DNA of 64,000 nt, from the NCBI RefSeq assembly GCF_037893015.1, contig NC_133666.1, forward strand, positions 3,067,467 through 3,131,466, given 5' to 3'. Every line of letters begins with the position of its first letter. Position 1 is the first letter of the stretch. Positions 46,701-56,595 of the stretch are shown in pieces. Position numbers and translations under genes: made by a program. The notes under the pieces are model-generated. The model was not told the origin of the DNA and made no database searches. It saw only the letters and a list, made by a program, of their open reading frames with translations. This stretch comes from Macrotis lagotis (lineage: Eukaryota > Chordata > Mammalia > Peramelemorphia > Peramelidae).

Positions 46701-49700
46701 GATGAAAGATGAATTGCTTGACGTTTTCATTTTTCCCTTCAATAGTCTCCCCATTATCTATCTTACTAATTGTTTTTGGTTGGAATCAGCAAGACAAATG
46801 GGCAAAAAATCTGGAAAAAAAGATAACAAATCTGATCAAAGTCAAATATGGCAATATCCTCAGGGACTGACAGAGAGTGATCTCCCCGTCAAGAAGTTGA
46901 CATTAGAGTAGAAAATGTGATAAATCATCAGGGGTTCCAAAACCTCAAGTGGCCTCTTAGAACCCCAGACTAGAATATCAGCTTTGGAAGGACTTTGGAG
47001 ATTATTTGACACAAACTTCACCCAATGATTGCATCTACCCCACAGCGCCCTAACATGTGGGCATTCAACCTTGGCTTGAATACCTCCAACAATGGAGAGC
47101 TCACATCCAACAGGGTTTATTTCTCTGGCCAACTCTATCATTAGGAAGTTGTTTTATATAGTCACTAAGATAGAGCTCTGAATTTTAACTCCATGTGGAC
47201 TGGCTTACTCATGACAGCCCCACTATCTGACAGTCTGAGACCCCTAACGCCCTATGGATTCTCTTTCCGGCAAACCATCCCTATTTCCTTCCTCTGTCTT
47301 TCTGGCCATAGTTTTCATACCACTAACCATCCAAGGGAATGGACACCTTTCATCTGTGTCCTAAGATTGTGGCACTTAAGAACCAAATACAATGGGTAAA
47401 TTTGTCCGAATGGAAGTTGACCAACATTTGACACCTTGAGTAGAAAGTCAGAAGGTTTTATTTCTGATTCGTTCACTGAGAAAGGGACTTAAGATTGGAT
47501 TCTCAGGTGCTTTAATGTAGTGACAACACATGCCATCTACTCTGTCTCCTTGTTGGGCCATCGTAAGGACTGAATGGAATCTAGGTAAAGTGTTAATGGA
47601 ATTGCAAGTATCTCTGGGATTGCAAGAGGAAGAGATTACATCAATCACTTCACATCTCATGGAGAAAAACTTGAAGCCTTTTGCCCACAAACTCCTATTA
47701 AGCCAGGCAGAAGCTTTCCTCCCATTCTATACCTTGCTACGTTTCTTAATTCATGTCTAAAACTTTCCATTTGTCCCTATTCATTTCTCTTCAGTTTTAG
47801 GTCCCCTCTCCAGGTTGAGATCTTATGAATATACGACTCTGTTCTTTGACATGAGTTATCTCATTTATCCATCTATCCAACTCAGTAGAAGATCTCAAAG
47901 CTGAGAAGGACATAGTTCAGGATCCACCCAGTCTAGCTTAGACCTGAAGAATTGCTGTTGGTCTGAAAGCTTCAAGGGCAGAGGAGCCCTCCCTTCTCAG
48001 GAGGTCCTTCCCTCTTTGGGTAGTCCTTTTAGGTTCCCGGTTGTAAACCGGGTGAAGCAGAGCTGGCCTAATTCCTCTTTACTTGTGATGTCCCCCTCCA
48101 ATTTTCTTTTTTCCAAGGCTAGACATGGCTTGATGACTCTGTCTCTGTCTCTCTCTTGCTTATTTTTTTTTTATTTATTTAAGGCAAAGGGGTTATGTGA
48201 CTTGTCCAAGGTCACATAGCCATGCAATTATTAAGTATCTGAGGCTGGATTTGAACTCAGGTCCTCCTGACTCCAGGGCCAGTGCTCTATCCACTGTAGT
48301 GTCACCTAGCTGCCCCATGCCCAGCTCTCTTAATGAAGCCCCATAGGCCTTATCCTTCCTGATAACCCTACTCTGACCACTCTTCAGCTTAAAAATATTC
48401 TTTAAAAAATATACTCTTCTCTTCTTTCCCAGTCTCCTCTTTCCCCACCCCCTTACCCCTAGTACACCACATGTAGTCTGATCATGGCAAATGACAGCAG
48501 GACTAGCACCTCCCCTCGCCCTGCAAGAGGGATCTCTGTGATTGCAGCCCAGGATTAGATTAGTATTGGTAGACTGAGCTGTATGGAGGAAAATTTGAGT
48601 CTGTTCCTGGGCCTTCCCTGTCTTGTGTGAATGACAATTCATTAAAAAAAAACTTTGTGTTTCTTTCTAGTCTACATTTCTTCTTACTTTCATTCATCTA
48701 CACTCAGCCCATCCTTATAGACTGTTGAGAACAGAGATCATCCCCTGTCCCTCATCCCTGAGCTAAAGAACATCTTCTTGGTGGAGAACAGTGTGTGCCA
48801 GGTAAGGGGTAGACTTGGTGGGAACACTAGCTCTGCTACTCTCCCTTCCCAGGATGTGCTTGGAACATGCATATGAAACACATGAAGTTGTTTCTTGTCA
48901 TTCCAAGAAACTCAAATGTATATGTGCCACAATATTCCTGGGGCTCCATAGTTGCAGCCACAGAGAGGCTCAGTCTTCCCTCCCTCCCTCTTGCTGCTAG
49001 CACTTGAGGGGAATTGCCACAGGACCCTCTGGTTTTCCATATCTGTTTGTCACCCAGGCCAGTTTGGGCAAGTGGTTCACACATCCATGCACTCAGATTC
49101 ATTGGAACCCCAATCTCCAATAGCCCAGGTCTCAAGTTGTCTATGGGAGGAGTCTTGAGAGAGGATGCCCTTAGGGCTGGAGAGCTTGTCCACTGAGACA
49201 TTGAATGAAGACCACAAGATCCTGGACTTAGACTTTAGAGGTCAATGAGTCTGCCACTGTCCTCTTTGTACAGAGGAGAAAACTCCTGGAAAGTGTGAAG
49301 GAATAAACTTTTGCCCCAAGCTCTACAGGTCCTCTGGCCCAACCTGAAGGAAACATCCAGAAGATGGAACCAATGAGTTGGGGGATGGATCCACCGTAAT
49401 GGATTGGGCCCCTAGAAACGACTGTTTCAAGGACAGTGAAAAGGTCGATGCCAGTGAGACTTCCGAGCTGTTGGGAACTTGGCAGCTGCCAGCTTTCTTA
49501 CCTGTTCTCCCATTTGATCCTGGCAGAGCAGACCAGCCAGGTCTTTATTCTTTGTGTCATTTTACAGTCTATAGTCAAACAGTTGGTACCAGTTGAAGGC
49601 AAGAGGAATTCCTTGGCTCTTACCAGTATGTCCCAGCAGATGACACAGCAGAGCTCCCATTCACCCAATAGAACTCACCCAATGCTTTTCAAACAGTAAC

Positions 49701-51322
49701 TTTGTTATCATCTCCAGAAACCAAGAGAAGAAATGACTCATAAGGATTACATGTCTACCCTTTTTAGGATTCTGAGTCCAGTGCCCTCCCCTCCCCTGGC
49801 CCCCCAACCATGTTGTAGACACAACCAACTTGCTGCTGTGGTAACAAAAACCACTGAGAATGAGTGCATCCCTAGACTCTTGCTTTGCCACTCACCCTTC
49901 CTCTACCCATGCCTTTCAGACCTGCAACAGTTCTGGCTCCCTACATTTATCTCATCAAGTTTTAATCCCTGTCTGGGGCTTGCTCCAGAAGAACATCCCC
50001 AGCCTAGCCAAGTTTCCTAACTGGTCTCCCTGACTCATCTCTCCCAACCTATATTCCACACGATGAACAGATTGATAGTGCTCAAATATGGACATTAAAT
50101 ACCATGCCACTCTCCTGCTTGAGAAACTTCAATAGGTCTTGTTGCCATGGTCCTTTGTTTGATTCTGTTCCTCCCACCTAAATCTTTAGACTCCTCTTTC
50201 ATTCTCTGTTGCAGCCCAATGGTCCTACCTGCTCCTGCTTTCTGGCCAGGGCTCTGGCTGCCTGAGCTGGAAGGTCCTTTCTCCTGATCCTTGAGAAATC
50301 TATTGCTGCCTCCTTTCCAGATTGCTTAGGTGAGTTGCCTGCTCCCCACCGCCATCTGCCAAATTATCCTGTCTAGACTTTGCTTATGTTTTGTGTAAAA
50401 TACACCTTGTTTTGGACCAGTCATAGGTCTGCATCTTCTTGAGGTCCCTGTATTTCCCCTCCACCCCATGCACCCACAGAGCAAGCATGGCATTGAAATG
50501 AGCTCCTGGGACATTTGATCACCTCCTTTTTTCTGTGCTCTAGCAGAGAATGTCTGGGACTGTCTTGGCCTCTTCAATTCTCCTGCTATAACTGTTCCTA
50601 TTCTTCTTAGAAAGTTGAGGCAGTTCATTGCTTCCTCTTGAACCCATGGGAATCCTTTATGAGCCTTTTGTCTTTTAATGTACCATCTAATTCTAGATTT
50701 TTGAGAAGGACATACCCAGAATTCACCTTTCCTTGACTTTATTTTTGTTTCTAGACCCTTTCAAAACATAATATAGTACTGTCCAATTCACACCTGGGGA
50801 ATCAGTGGACTGGCAAATCTCTTGGATTGCTCCATAGACCTCCAGCTCTTAAAGAGAAATTCTAGTTTGGAAAGATTACAAATTGTAGCAAAAAATTAAG
50901 TACCAGAGGCTGGAGTGCCACACAATATTTTGAATTTATGCATGAAAATGAGTAATTAAGTCTTGTTGTATTTCTGGTCCTCAGGCTTTGTAAATTAATC
51001 CTGGCGAACTTTAGAAACTAGATGTTGTCTAGGTTCTGGTTTTACCTGATCAAACTGATTCTGCCCGCCAGCTTTTCGGTATCCTCTCGAGTTGGAGGGA
51101 CGTTATCGACAAATGCAATTCCATAGAGCAGGAAGTTTTGCAGAAACTCCTTCAAACCATCCTTGGTCTCCAAAAAGCTCTGGAAGTCAACAGGCATTAC
51201 CTGGGCCTGTCGGTAGATCTCTGCATTCCACAAAATTTTTGGCTGGGCGGCCTGCTTCTGCCCTTCATAGCTGTTCTTCAGCAGCCATTCCAAACTGTAC
51301 CTGGTCACATGACCATCTGGCC
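40696..51322 (-). CDS. TMLHE: TMLHE, trimethyllysine dioxygenase (3' part, five coding exons)
   Basis: Mitochondrial Fe(II)- and 2-oxoglutarate-dependent dioxygenase that hydroxylates N6-trimethyllysine, the first step of carnitine synthesis. Five exons (51322-51046, 46686-46567, 43851-43615, 42879-42741, 40847-40716) splice in frame into 300 residues plus stop. By remembered alignment this covers human residues 121-421 with one residue fewer (KQAAQPK against KQKVIQPR). Key motifs are LDRHTDTTYF (metal ligands His and Asp), WRVLHGRE (distal His ligand) and GYRQLCGCYLTRDDV near the C-terminus. No stops or frameshifts occur, and all introns show GT/AG borders. BBOX1 is the paralogue; its sequence differs clearly (for example YGHTWQVQDK in place of YGRMWYFTSD). 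The N-terminal ~120 codons, including the targeting peptide, were not found to the right, so those exons probably lie outside the window or in a part I missed. Introns carry SINEs, an antisense-region L1 and MIRs but look normal. Confidence 0.97.
40716..40847 (-). CDS. TMLHE: TMLHE last coding exon
   Basis: 132 nt including the TAA stop (40718-40716), after acceptor 'tcattcacag'. It encodes ALFIDNWRVLHGRESFTGYR, QLCGCYLTRDDVLNTARLLG and LQA. His in VLHGRE is the third iron ligand (human His389). The Arg residues after it belong to the 2-oxoglutarate site region. Too short to appear as a stand-alone ORF because it lacks an early Met. Confidence 0.96.
   Translation of the reverse strand, partial: ALFIDNWRVLHGRESFTGYRQLCGCYLTRDDVLNTARLLGLQA
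40925..41645 (-). mobile_element. L1 3' end, antisense to plus, in the TMLHE last intron
   Basis: 3' UTR text 'ctccctccccaagagggcaagcaatctgatata' reads on the plus strand. ORF2 C-terminal coding (KSICTKIFIAALFMVAKYWK at 41571 downwards, ECSYSIRNNK, KTQKDVHELMLTEMSRI) lies on the minus strand at 41571-41200. It is 5'-truncated and lies in the same orientation as TMLHE. Confidence 0.88.
41650..42720. other. TMLHE intron, mostly unique; possible old repeat at 42310-42450
   Basis: 'ggagggagccaccaatagttctc' and 'agaggagtggtgtggtctgaattgg' resemble an unnamed ancient repeat that also appears near 56280 and 13600. No other feature. Confidence 0.45.
42741..42879 (-). CDS. TMLHE: TMLHE exon D
   Basis: 139 nt between acceptor 'cacatag' and donor gtgagt (42740-42735). 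It completes the split Arg, then encodes YNNYDRAVINTVPYDVVHRW, YAAHRTLTTELRRPENELWI and KLKPGK, ending in phase 0. Confidence 0.97.
43615..43851 (-). CDS. TMLHE: TMLHE exon C
   Basis: 237 nt between acceptor 'cctttag' and donor gtgaac (43614). It encodes IQVFHCLKHEGTGGRTLLVD, GFYAAERVLERAPADFDLLS, KVPLKHEYIENVGECHNHMI and GVGPVLNIYPWNKELYLI, plus two bases of a split Arg codon. No disruptions. Confidence 0.97.
44500..44635 (+). mobile_element. Marsupial SINE in TMLHE intron
   Basis: 'gtagctaggtggcacagtgg' to 'ccccactgccttacaaaaacc', lacking an internal ~20 bp. Flanks 'attcaattaatcag' and 'aaattcaatcagtc' give an imperfect target-site duplication. Confidence 0.92.
44690..45370 (+). mobile_element. 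Possible ancient LTR fragment, interrupted by a MAR1-like SINE
   Basis: 'ctaataaaccttcacta' near 44865 could be a polyadenylation block. 'tttggtgacattctgggcaccc' near 45350 resembles the end of an LTR next to a primer-binding region. A SINE sits between the two parts. No second LTR or internal genes were seen. This is a weak call, offered as a fossil candidate only. Confidence 0.28.
44885..45115 (+). mobile_element. MAR1-like, RTE-mobilised SINE
   Basis: 'ggcaactaggtggcgtgg', 'ccttaactataaaatgagccagagaaggaaatggcc', 'aaagtcggaaatgattgaacag'. The last phrase is the RTE/BovB-type tail. The ORF at 44899-45105 is its translation. Confidence 0.8.
45371..46560. other. TMLHE intron, no further feature recognised
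   Basis: Several 60-100-codon ORFs on both strands overlap without recognisable domains. Confidence 0.5.
46567..46686 (-). CDS. TMLHE: TMLHE exon B (HxD metal-binding exon)
   Basis: 120 nt between acceptor 'ctcccag' and donor gtatgt (46566-46561). It encodes RETIYGRMWYFTSDFSRG, DTAYTKLALDRHTDTTYF and QEPCG, with the Arg and Gly codons split across introns. HTD supplies two of the three iron ligands (His242 and Asp244 in human numbering). Confidence 0.97.
46688..48160. other. TMLHE intron, no further feature recognised
   Basis: Unique-looking intronic sequence. The short perfect palindrome-like 'ggttcccggttgtaaaccggg' near 48032 is the only structure noticed. Confidence 0.5.
48163..48320 (-). 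mobile_element. Marsupial SINE, antisense, in TMLHE intron
   Basis: 'ttatttaaggcaaaggggttatgtgacttg' to 'tctatccactgtagtgtcacctagctgcccc'. Confidence 0.92.
48321..50015. other. TMLHE intron, no further feature recognised
   Basis: Overlapping ORFs of 60-121 codons (for example 48836-49201 minus) show no domain. A weak MIR-like edge occurs at 49200-49350 ('cttagactttagaggtcaatgagt'). Confidence 0.5.
50020..50335 (+). mobile_element. L2 LINE fragment in TMLHE intron
   Basis: 'aactggtctccctgactcatctctcccaacc', 'ccatgccactctcctgcttgagaaacttcaatagg' and 'cagcccaatggtcctacctgctcctgc' follow the L2 3' core. Confidence 0.6.
50336..51040. other. TMLHE intron, no further feature recognised
   Basis: No supportable repeat or gene apart from the flanking exon. 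Confidence 0.5.
51046..51322 (-). CDS. TMLHE: TMLHE exon A (first visible coding exon)
   Basis: 277 nt. The acceptor is a long pyrimidine run followed by 'ttctaaag' (AG at 51324-51323). It opens with GG, the last two bases of a split Trp codon (human W120), then PDGHVTRYSLEWLLKNSYEG. The middle reads AEIYRQAQVMPVDFQSFLE and NFLLYGIAFVDNVPP, and the end is KLAGRISLI plus the first two bases of an Arg codon. The donor is gtaaaa at 51045. This exon carries the start of the catalytic jelly-roll fold. Confidence 0.97.
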
Positions 51323-51599
51323 CTTTAGAAGAAAAAAAAAACCGGAAGCATCACAAATCTATCATCTGGGTCAGATCCTTAGAAACGTGTTGGCTACACA
51401 GGGCCACATTCTTCACTAAGCAATATTTTAGTGGGTTTAAAGTTGTAGGGTAGCACTTAACTTCACCCCAATAGCCCCAGCTCCCAAAGACCCAGAAAAG
51501 AAAGTGTTCCTAATCCAAGAAAGTCCTTGACATGTAAAATGGCTCAAGATTAGAAAGGTATAGTATTTTGTCAATGGAAATCATTAAAAAACAGACACT

Positions 51600-51748
51600 T
51601 GGAGGCAGCTAGGTGGCACAGTGGATAGAGCACTGGCCCTGGAGTCAGGAAGACCTGAGTTCAAATCCAGCCTCAGACACTTCATAATTACCTAGCTATG
51701 TCACCTTGGGCAAGTTGCTTAATCTGACTACCTTACAAAAATAAAAGA
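51600..51748 (+). mobile_element. Marsupial tRNA-derived SINE
   Basis: 'ggaggcagctaggtggcacagtggatagagcactgg' to 'gcttaatctgactaccttacaaaaataaaa'. Confidence 0.94.
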
Positions 51749-51749
51749 T

Positions 51750-52385
51750 GTACTTTGCCATTTGTTTTGCCACTGCCCCTAAGTATCATGAGGTAAATGA
51801 AAAACCAAATGGAGGAAATGAAAAATCTAACTTGGGGGGGGCGAAATCTGCTATTTGTGTTGTTGTCTCCCCCATTCTCTATTTCTTCCAGGCTTAGCAA
51901 AGGGTTTGGTACGTAGAAAACACTGTCCAAAACAGAACTCTATGCTTTTCCCTAAACCTTCTCCTTGTCCAAGTCAATAACTTCAACAATGTTTAGGAAG
52001 TAGCCGCTATATGTCAAACACTACAGGATTAAAGAAGGGCAAAAACCAGGCCCTGTTCTTATAGAGGTCATTTTCTTTCTAATGGAGAAGACAAATAGGC
52101 AGAAATAAGATCCATGTCAGATAAACTGGAGAAGGTGTCAGAGGAAAAGCACTAAGATCAAGGAGGACTCGCAAAAAGCTAAGACTTGGGAGGGTGGCAG
52201 GTAACCTAGGCTACAGAGATGAGGAGGAAGAGAATTTGGGGCTTGGGGCAGAGCCACTGAAAATGTCTAGAAGTGGGAGATGAATTAAGATGGAGCCTGA
52301 GGTAAAACAAGACCAATTGGGGGCAGGGTCGATGGAGTAAAGTGGAAGAAGCCTGGAAAACTAGGAAGGGGCCAAGTTATGAAGG
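51750..52385. other. No gene recognised; probable ancient repeat at 52050-52380
   Basis: 'ttctaatggagaagacaaataggcag', 'ctcgcaaaaagctaagacttgggagg' and 'aactaggaaggggccaagttatgaaggc' look like an old mammalian repeat of unknown name. No TMLHE exon was found in it. Confidence 0.45.
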
Positions 52386-52389
52386 CTTT

Positions 52390-53968
52390 AAAAGCTCAAC
52401 ACTCTTTGCAGATGATATGATGATATACTTAGAGAATACTAGAAAATCATCTAAAAATTGCTTGAAACAATTAGCAACTTCAGCAAAGTTGCAGGATATA
52501 AAATAAACCCACCACAGATCATCAGCATTTCAATATATTATGAACAAAACACAGCAGCAAGAAAGAGAAATTCCATTTAAAATAACTGTAGGCAAAAATA
52601 CTTGAGAATTTATCTGCCAAGGCAAGTTCAGATACCATAGGAAAACAACTATAAAATCTCTGCACACAAATAAATCAGATCTAAATAACTGGACAAATGT
52701 CAATGGCTCATGGGTAGGCTGAGCTAATATAATAAAAATGACAACTCTACCTACATTAAATGACTTATTCCTTGCTGTACCAAACTTCTAAAAATTACTT
52801 TACTGAGTCAGAAAGAAAACAGTAACTAAATTCTTATGGAGGATTAAAAGGTCAAGGGAATTAAAAATACAAAGGAAGCAAACCTAGCAATACCAGATCT
52901 GAAATTATATTATAAATCATCAGCCATCAAAACTGTCTCTTATTGGCTAAGAAACAGAGAGGTGGATCAGGGGAATAGACTAGTTATAAAAGAAACAACA
53001 GTAAATGACTATAGTAATCTACTGTTTGAAAAACCCAAAGATTCCTGCTTCTGGGATAAGAACTCTCTCTTTGATTAAAAACCTGGAAGACAGTTTGGCA
53101 GAAACTAGGCATAGACCCACATCTCACTTCCTATACCAAGATAAGGTCGAAACCGGTGCAGGATTTAGACTTAAAAGGTGATAACGTAAGTCAGTGAGGA
53201 GAACAAGGACTACTTTATCTGTCATATAAATGGAAAGGAAAGCAGTTTGTGACCCAAGAAGAGATATAAAATATTATAAAAGACAAAATGGATAATTTCA
53301 ATTACTTTAAATTGAAAAGGTTTGCACAAATAAAACCAGTGCAACCACGATGAAAGCAGTAAGTTGGGATATAATTTTTACAATTCATTTTTCTGATAAA
53401 GGACTCATGTCTAAAATATATAGAGAAGTGAGTCAAACTTATAAGAATACAAGTCATTTCTCAAATTGATTAGTGGCCAAAGGATATGAAAAGGTAATTC
53501 TCAGGTGAATTCTACAGTCATATGAAAAAAATGCTCTAAATCATTACTGATTAGAGAAATGCAGATTAAAACAGGTCTAGGTACTATTTCATACCTATCA
53601 GACTGGCCAATATGACCCGAAAGGAAAATGATCAATGTTGGAAGGGATGTGGGAAAACTAGGGCACTGATGGTGTCATTGGTGGAGCTGTGAAGTGAACC
53701 AACCTTTCTGGCGAGAAATTTGGAACTATGCCCAAAGGGCAATAAAACCATGCATACCCTTAGACCTAGTAATATGTCTACTAGGTATATATTCCTGAAG
53801 GGATGGGAAAACAGGATGCAATGGGACCAATATGTGTAAGGATGTTTATAGCAGCTCTTTTCTGGTAGCAAGGAGTTGGAAATTAAGGGGATGCTCATCA
53901 ATTGAGGAATGGCTGAATAAGTTGTGGTATGTGATTGTGATGGAATGCTATTCTGCTATAAGAATGAT
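52390..53968 (+). mobile_element. L1 ORF2 3' half, decayed
   Basis: Starts at 'ctctttgcagatgatatgatg', the FADDMM RT motif. It continues through the thumb and Cys-rich region ('gatcaatgttggaagggatgtgg') and stops near 'ataagaatgatgagca', where a second copy of the ORF2 C-terminal region begins. Frames are broken repeatedly. Confidence 0.82.
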
Positions 53969-54660
53969 GAGCAGATCTATAGTCATTTAAAAAAATCTTC
54001 TAAATCATTACTGATTATTAGAAAAAAAACACAAATTAAAACAACTCTGAGGTACCACCTCACAGATTGGCAAACATGACTAAAAAGAAAATGATCAGTG
54101 TTGGAGGGGATGTGGGAGAACTGGGGCAGTAATGCATTGTTGCTGAAGTTGTGAACTAATCCAACCTTTCTGGAGAATAATTTGAAATTACATCCAAAGG
54201 GCAATAAAACTGAATTCCCTTTGACCCAGCAATAGCACTACTAGGTTTGTATACCAAAGAAATCATAAAAAGGGGTAACCCCCCCCATATGTAAAAAAAA
54301 TATTTATAGCAGCTCTTTTCATAGTGGCAAATTGTTAGAAGTTGAGGGGCTGCTCATCCATTGGGGAATGGCTGAACAAATTGATCAACACTATTGTTCT
54401 ATAAGAAATCATGAGAGATGCGACTTCAGAAAAGCCTGGAAAGACTTGCAGGTACTATAATATTGAGTGAAGTGAGCAGAGCCACAAGAACACACAAATA
54501 GCAGCATTTGGTGATGATCAACTATGATGGACTTGGTCACTTCAACATTTTATTGATCAAAGATAATTCTAAAAGACTTGTGATGGAAAATATCATCCAT
54601 ATCTAGAGAAGGAACTGTGGAGTTTGAACAAAGACTAAATCTTATTATCGTTCATTGTTA
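53969..54660 (+). mobile_element. Second L1 3' end, directly following the first
   Basis: It restarts at 'gatctatagtcatttaaaaaaatcttctaaatcattactg', parallel to 53510, and runs through 'ggtaccacctcacagattggc' to 3' UTR text 'aaggaactgtggagtttgaac'. The 3' UTR is interrupted at about 54660 by the ATP5PD pseudogene and resumes at about 55320. Confidence 0.82.
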
Positions 54661-54679
54661 AAAGTTGTCTTCGGTATTC

Positions 54680-55305
54680 TTTCTTTTTTGTTTAAGACAC
54701 TACTAATTGCTTTATTCCAGATTCAGGAGCATGCGACAGAATGGCCACAGTTTTCTCTTGAGGCCCAATTAGAAGTTCTCAACTGGCTGGTAGGGCCAAT
54801 AAGGATAATTTTTCTTGTCCAGTTTGGTTTGAGGGAAGGCGTCATTTAAATCTTCAACAGTCATCTGCTCAAAAGGCACTATATTCTTGATCTTTTCCAT
54901 CTGTTTCTGAAGGTCTGCAATCCTAGCATTTGAAGCTTCCGTGAAATCAGCACCAATTTTTACATCTTCTTGTTCTTCTGCATCCGCTTGGGCAGTGAAT
55001 TTATCTTCTGGCACAGGAATCTTCAGGGCATGTACTTCTTCTCTAACTCATCCACAAGGTCAGGCTTGACCACATTTTCCTTATAGTAAGCCTTTTTAGT
55101 AAGTGGCTTCTCAGACAAGGTAACCAATCTGGCAGTGAGATATTCATTATGGGATTTCAAGGCACTGGCAATGGCTTTCTGGCTTTTAGGTATGACCCCC
55201 CCCAAATTCTACCCAATTAACAGCTTTCATAGCGAACTTTCGTCCAGCCACCTTAGAACTTCAGACCCTGGCGGCATACAGCTCTGGACAGAGAGCAGTT
55301 GGAAA
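54680..55305 (-). pseudogene. ATP5PD: ATP5PD (ATP synthase subunit d) processed pseudogene
   Basis: The coding remnant is at 55251-54769 on the minus strand. Blocks align with mitochondrial ATP synthase peripheral-stalk subunit d: [34 protein letters not shown], then PEDKFTAQADAEEQEDVK, MEKIKNIVPFEQMTVEDLND and AFPQTKLDKKNYPYWPYQPV. There is no intron. An AATAAA near 54715 and an A-rich end ('aaacaaaaaagaaag' on the minus strand, about 54682-54696) mark a retrocopy. It is disabled: the ATG is GTG, the frame breaks at a G run near 55200, and a one-base deletion near 55030 gives an early stop. It lies inside the L1 3' UTR, so it is younger than that L1. Confidence 0.93.
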
Positions 55306-55309
55306 AGTG

Positions 55310-55478
55310 TCACTGGAAATTATTTATTTTTTCTCCCTATTTTTTTTTTCTTTTTGATTTGATTCTTCTTTCACAATATGATTAATATAGATCTATGTTT
55401 GGGCATGCTTATACATGTATAGCTTATATTAGATTTCTTTCTGTTAGGGGAAGGGGAAGAAAGGGTGCATGGTTAATA
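55310..55478 (+). mobile_element. L1 3' UTR, continuation after the pseudogene
   Basis: 'gatttgattcttctttcacaatatgattaatatag', 'tatacatgtatagcttatattagatttc' and 'ggggaaggggaagaaagg' are the marsupial L1 3' UTR. It breaks near 55478 and resumes at about 56150. Confidence 0.82.
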
Positions 55479-55479
55479 T

Positions 55480-56150
55480 ATAAGATTTTTCATAGTAAGG
55501 CCTTATAGTTTAGCTACAGAGAATTACTGACCCCCAATTCACCCCTGATGTACAAGGAAGGGAGATGAGCAGGACTGATCTCATGCACATATTTTAAAAC
55601 AACTTGAGCATTTAAAAGAACTGCTGAATGTCCTTGATTGGTCCTGGTCAGAATCTCAAGGCTGTTCATGATTCACATTGCTTATCTCTTCAGGAAGTAG
55701 CCATTCCTGAATGTAAACACCATAATTCTTGGGGTTCGAGGAGGGTGGTTCCCTCCTTGGACAACCTGGAAAATTTGGTTTTAATACACAAAAAACTGGC
55801 AAGAAGCCTTCTTTGTTCTTAAGCTAAATAAAATCTAATTAGACCTTAGCCTAATTGGAGTCTCACTCACAAAGTGGACTCTGCCTAGGACCTTCCTGAT
55901 CCGGACTCTGGAGGCTGTACCCTGGGACTCCCCGGCTGCTTTTGATTCAGATGTTGAAGCTGCCCCGAATCTGTGATATTTTCTCTTAATATTTATGTAG
56001 GCTTTGCTCTTCTTTTTATTATAATTAGGACTTATTGGTTACTTTTGCTGTAAAACTGATTTATTTTTACCTGTTTTATAATCACTTTATTAAATGTACT
56101 TTTTACTTTTGTTGGTGTGAACGAGTCATTTTGTAGGAGAGAATCAAAAC
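55480..56150 (+). mobile_element. Possible solo LTR inserted in the L1 3' UTR
   Basis: About 670 bp of unrelated sequence splits the L1 3' UTR in two. It contains an 'aaataaaatctaattagacc' polyadenylation-like block at about 55827, roughly in its middle, as LTRs often do. No internal retroviral genes are present. Family and age cannot be given; termini and target-site duplication are uncertain. An alternative is another unnamed transposable element. Confidence 0.4.
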
Positions 56151-56151
56151 C

Positions 56152-56262
56152 AAAACTCAATAATCAAATAAAGGAAGAGAGAAAAAAATGTAAAACTCAA
56201 AAAAAATGATTGGCAAAAACTACCATTGCATGTAATTGAAAAAAATAAAATATTTTAAAAAT
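56152..56262 (+). mobile_element. L1 3' terminus
   Basis: 'ggaagagagaaaaaaatgtaaaactc' and 'aactaccattgcatgtaattgaaaaaaataaaatatt' form the end of the L1 3' UTR begun at 54580 and 55310. Confidence 0.8.
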
Positions 56263-56279
56263 TTAAACAGATTATTTGA

Positions 56280-56380
56280 TATTTGATTCTGGGGGCAATC
56301 GGGAGTCACTGAAGTTTATTGAATTAAAAGGGTGACAGAGTTAGCCCAGTGCTTTAGGAAGATCAATTGGCTGAATGGAG
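56280..56380 (+). other. Probable ancient repeat, unnamed
   Basis: 'gggggcaatcgggagtcactgaagtttattgaattaaaagggtgac' parallels text near 42340 and 13620. Confidence 0.4.
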
Positions 56381-56394
56381 GATGGACAAATAAC

Positions 56395-56595
56395 ATCTAA
56401 GGAACAATTACCAGGTGCCAGGCACTGTGATAAAAGCTTCCCAATTATTATGTCATTGAATCCCTACAATGAGGCTGGGAGAGGGGGGTGTTATTATTAT
56501 TATCCTTTTTTTTTTTTACAGATGAGGGAACTGAGGCAGATAGAGGTAGTTTCTTGCCCAGGGTCACTTCATATCTTCCTCAATCCTGACCTAGT
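56395..56595 (-). mobile_element. MIR SINE, antisense
   Basis: 'ccaggtgccaggcactgtgataaaagcttcc', 'ttacagatgagggaactgaggcagatagagg' and 'ttgcccagggtcacttc'. Confidence 0.78.

Noticed and set aside
48030-48055. Small palindrome 'cccggttgtaaaccggg'
   Set aside because: An isolated short inverted repeat in an intron is expected by chance and has no supporting context.
48836-49201. 121-codon minus ORF in the TMLHE intron
   Set aside because: No similarity recognised, overlaps ORFs of the other strand and lies in an intron between well-supported exons.
51046-51322. Assignment of the dioxygenase exons to BBOX1
   Set aside because: BBOX1 shares the fold, but the sequence here follows TMLHE (YGRMWYFTSD, LDRHTDTTYF, GYRQLCGCYLTRDDV) and not the BBOX1 equivalents.
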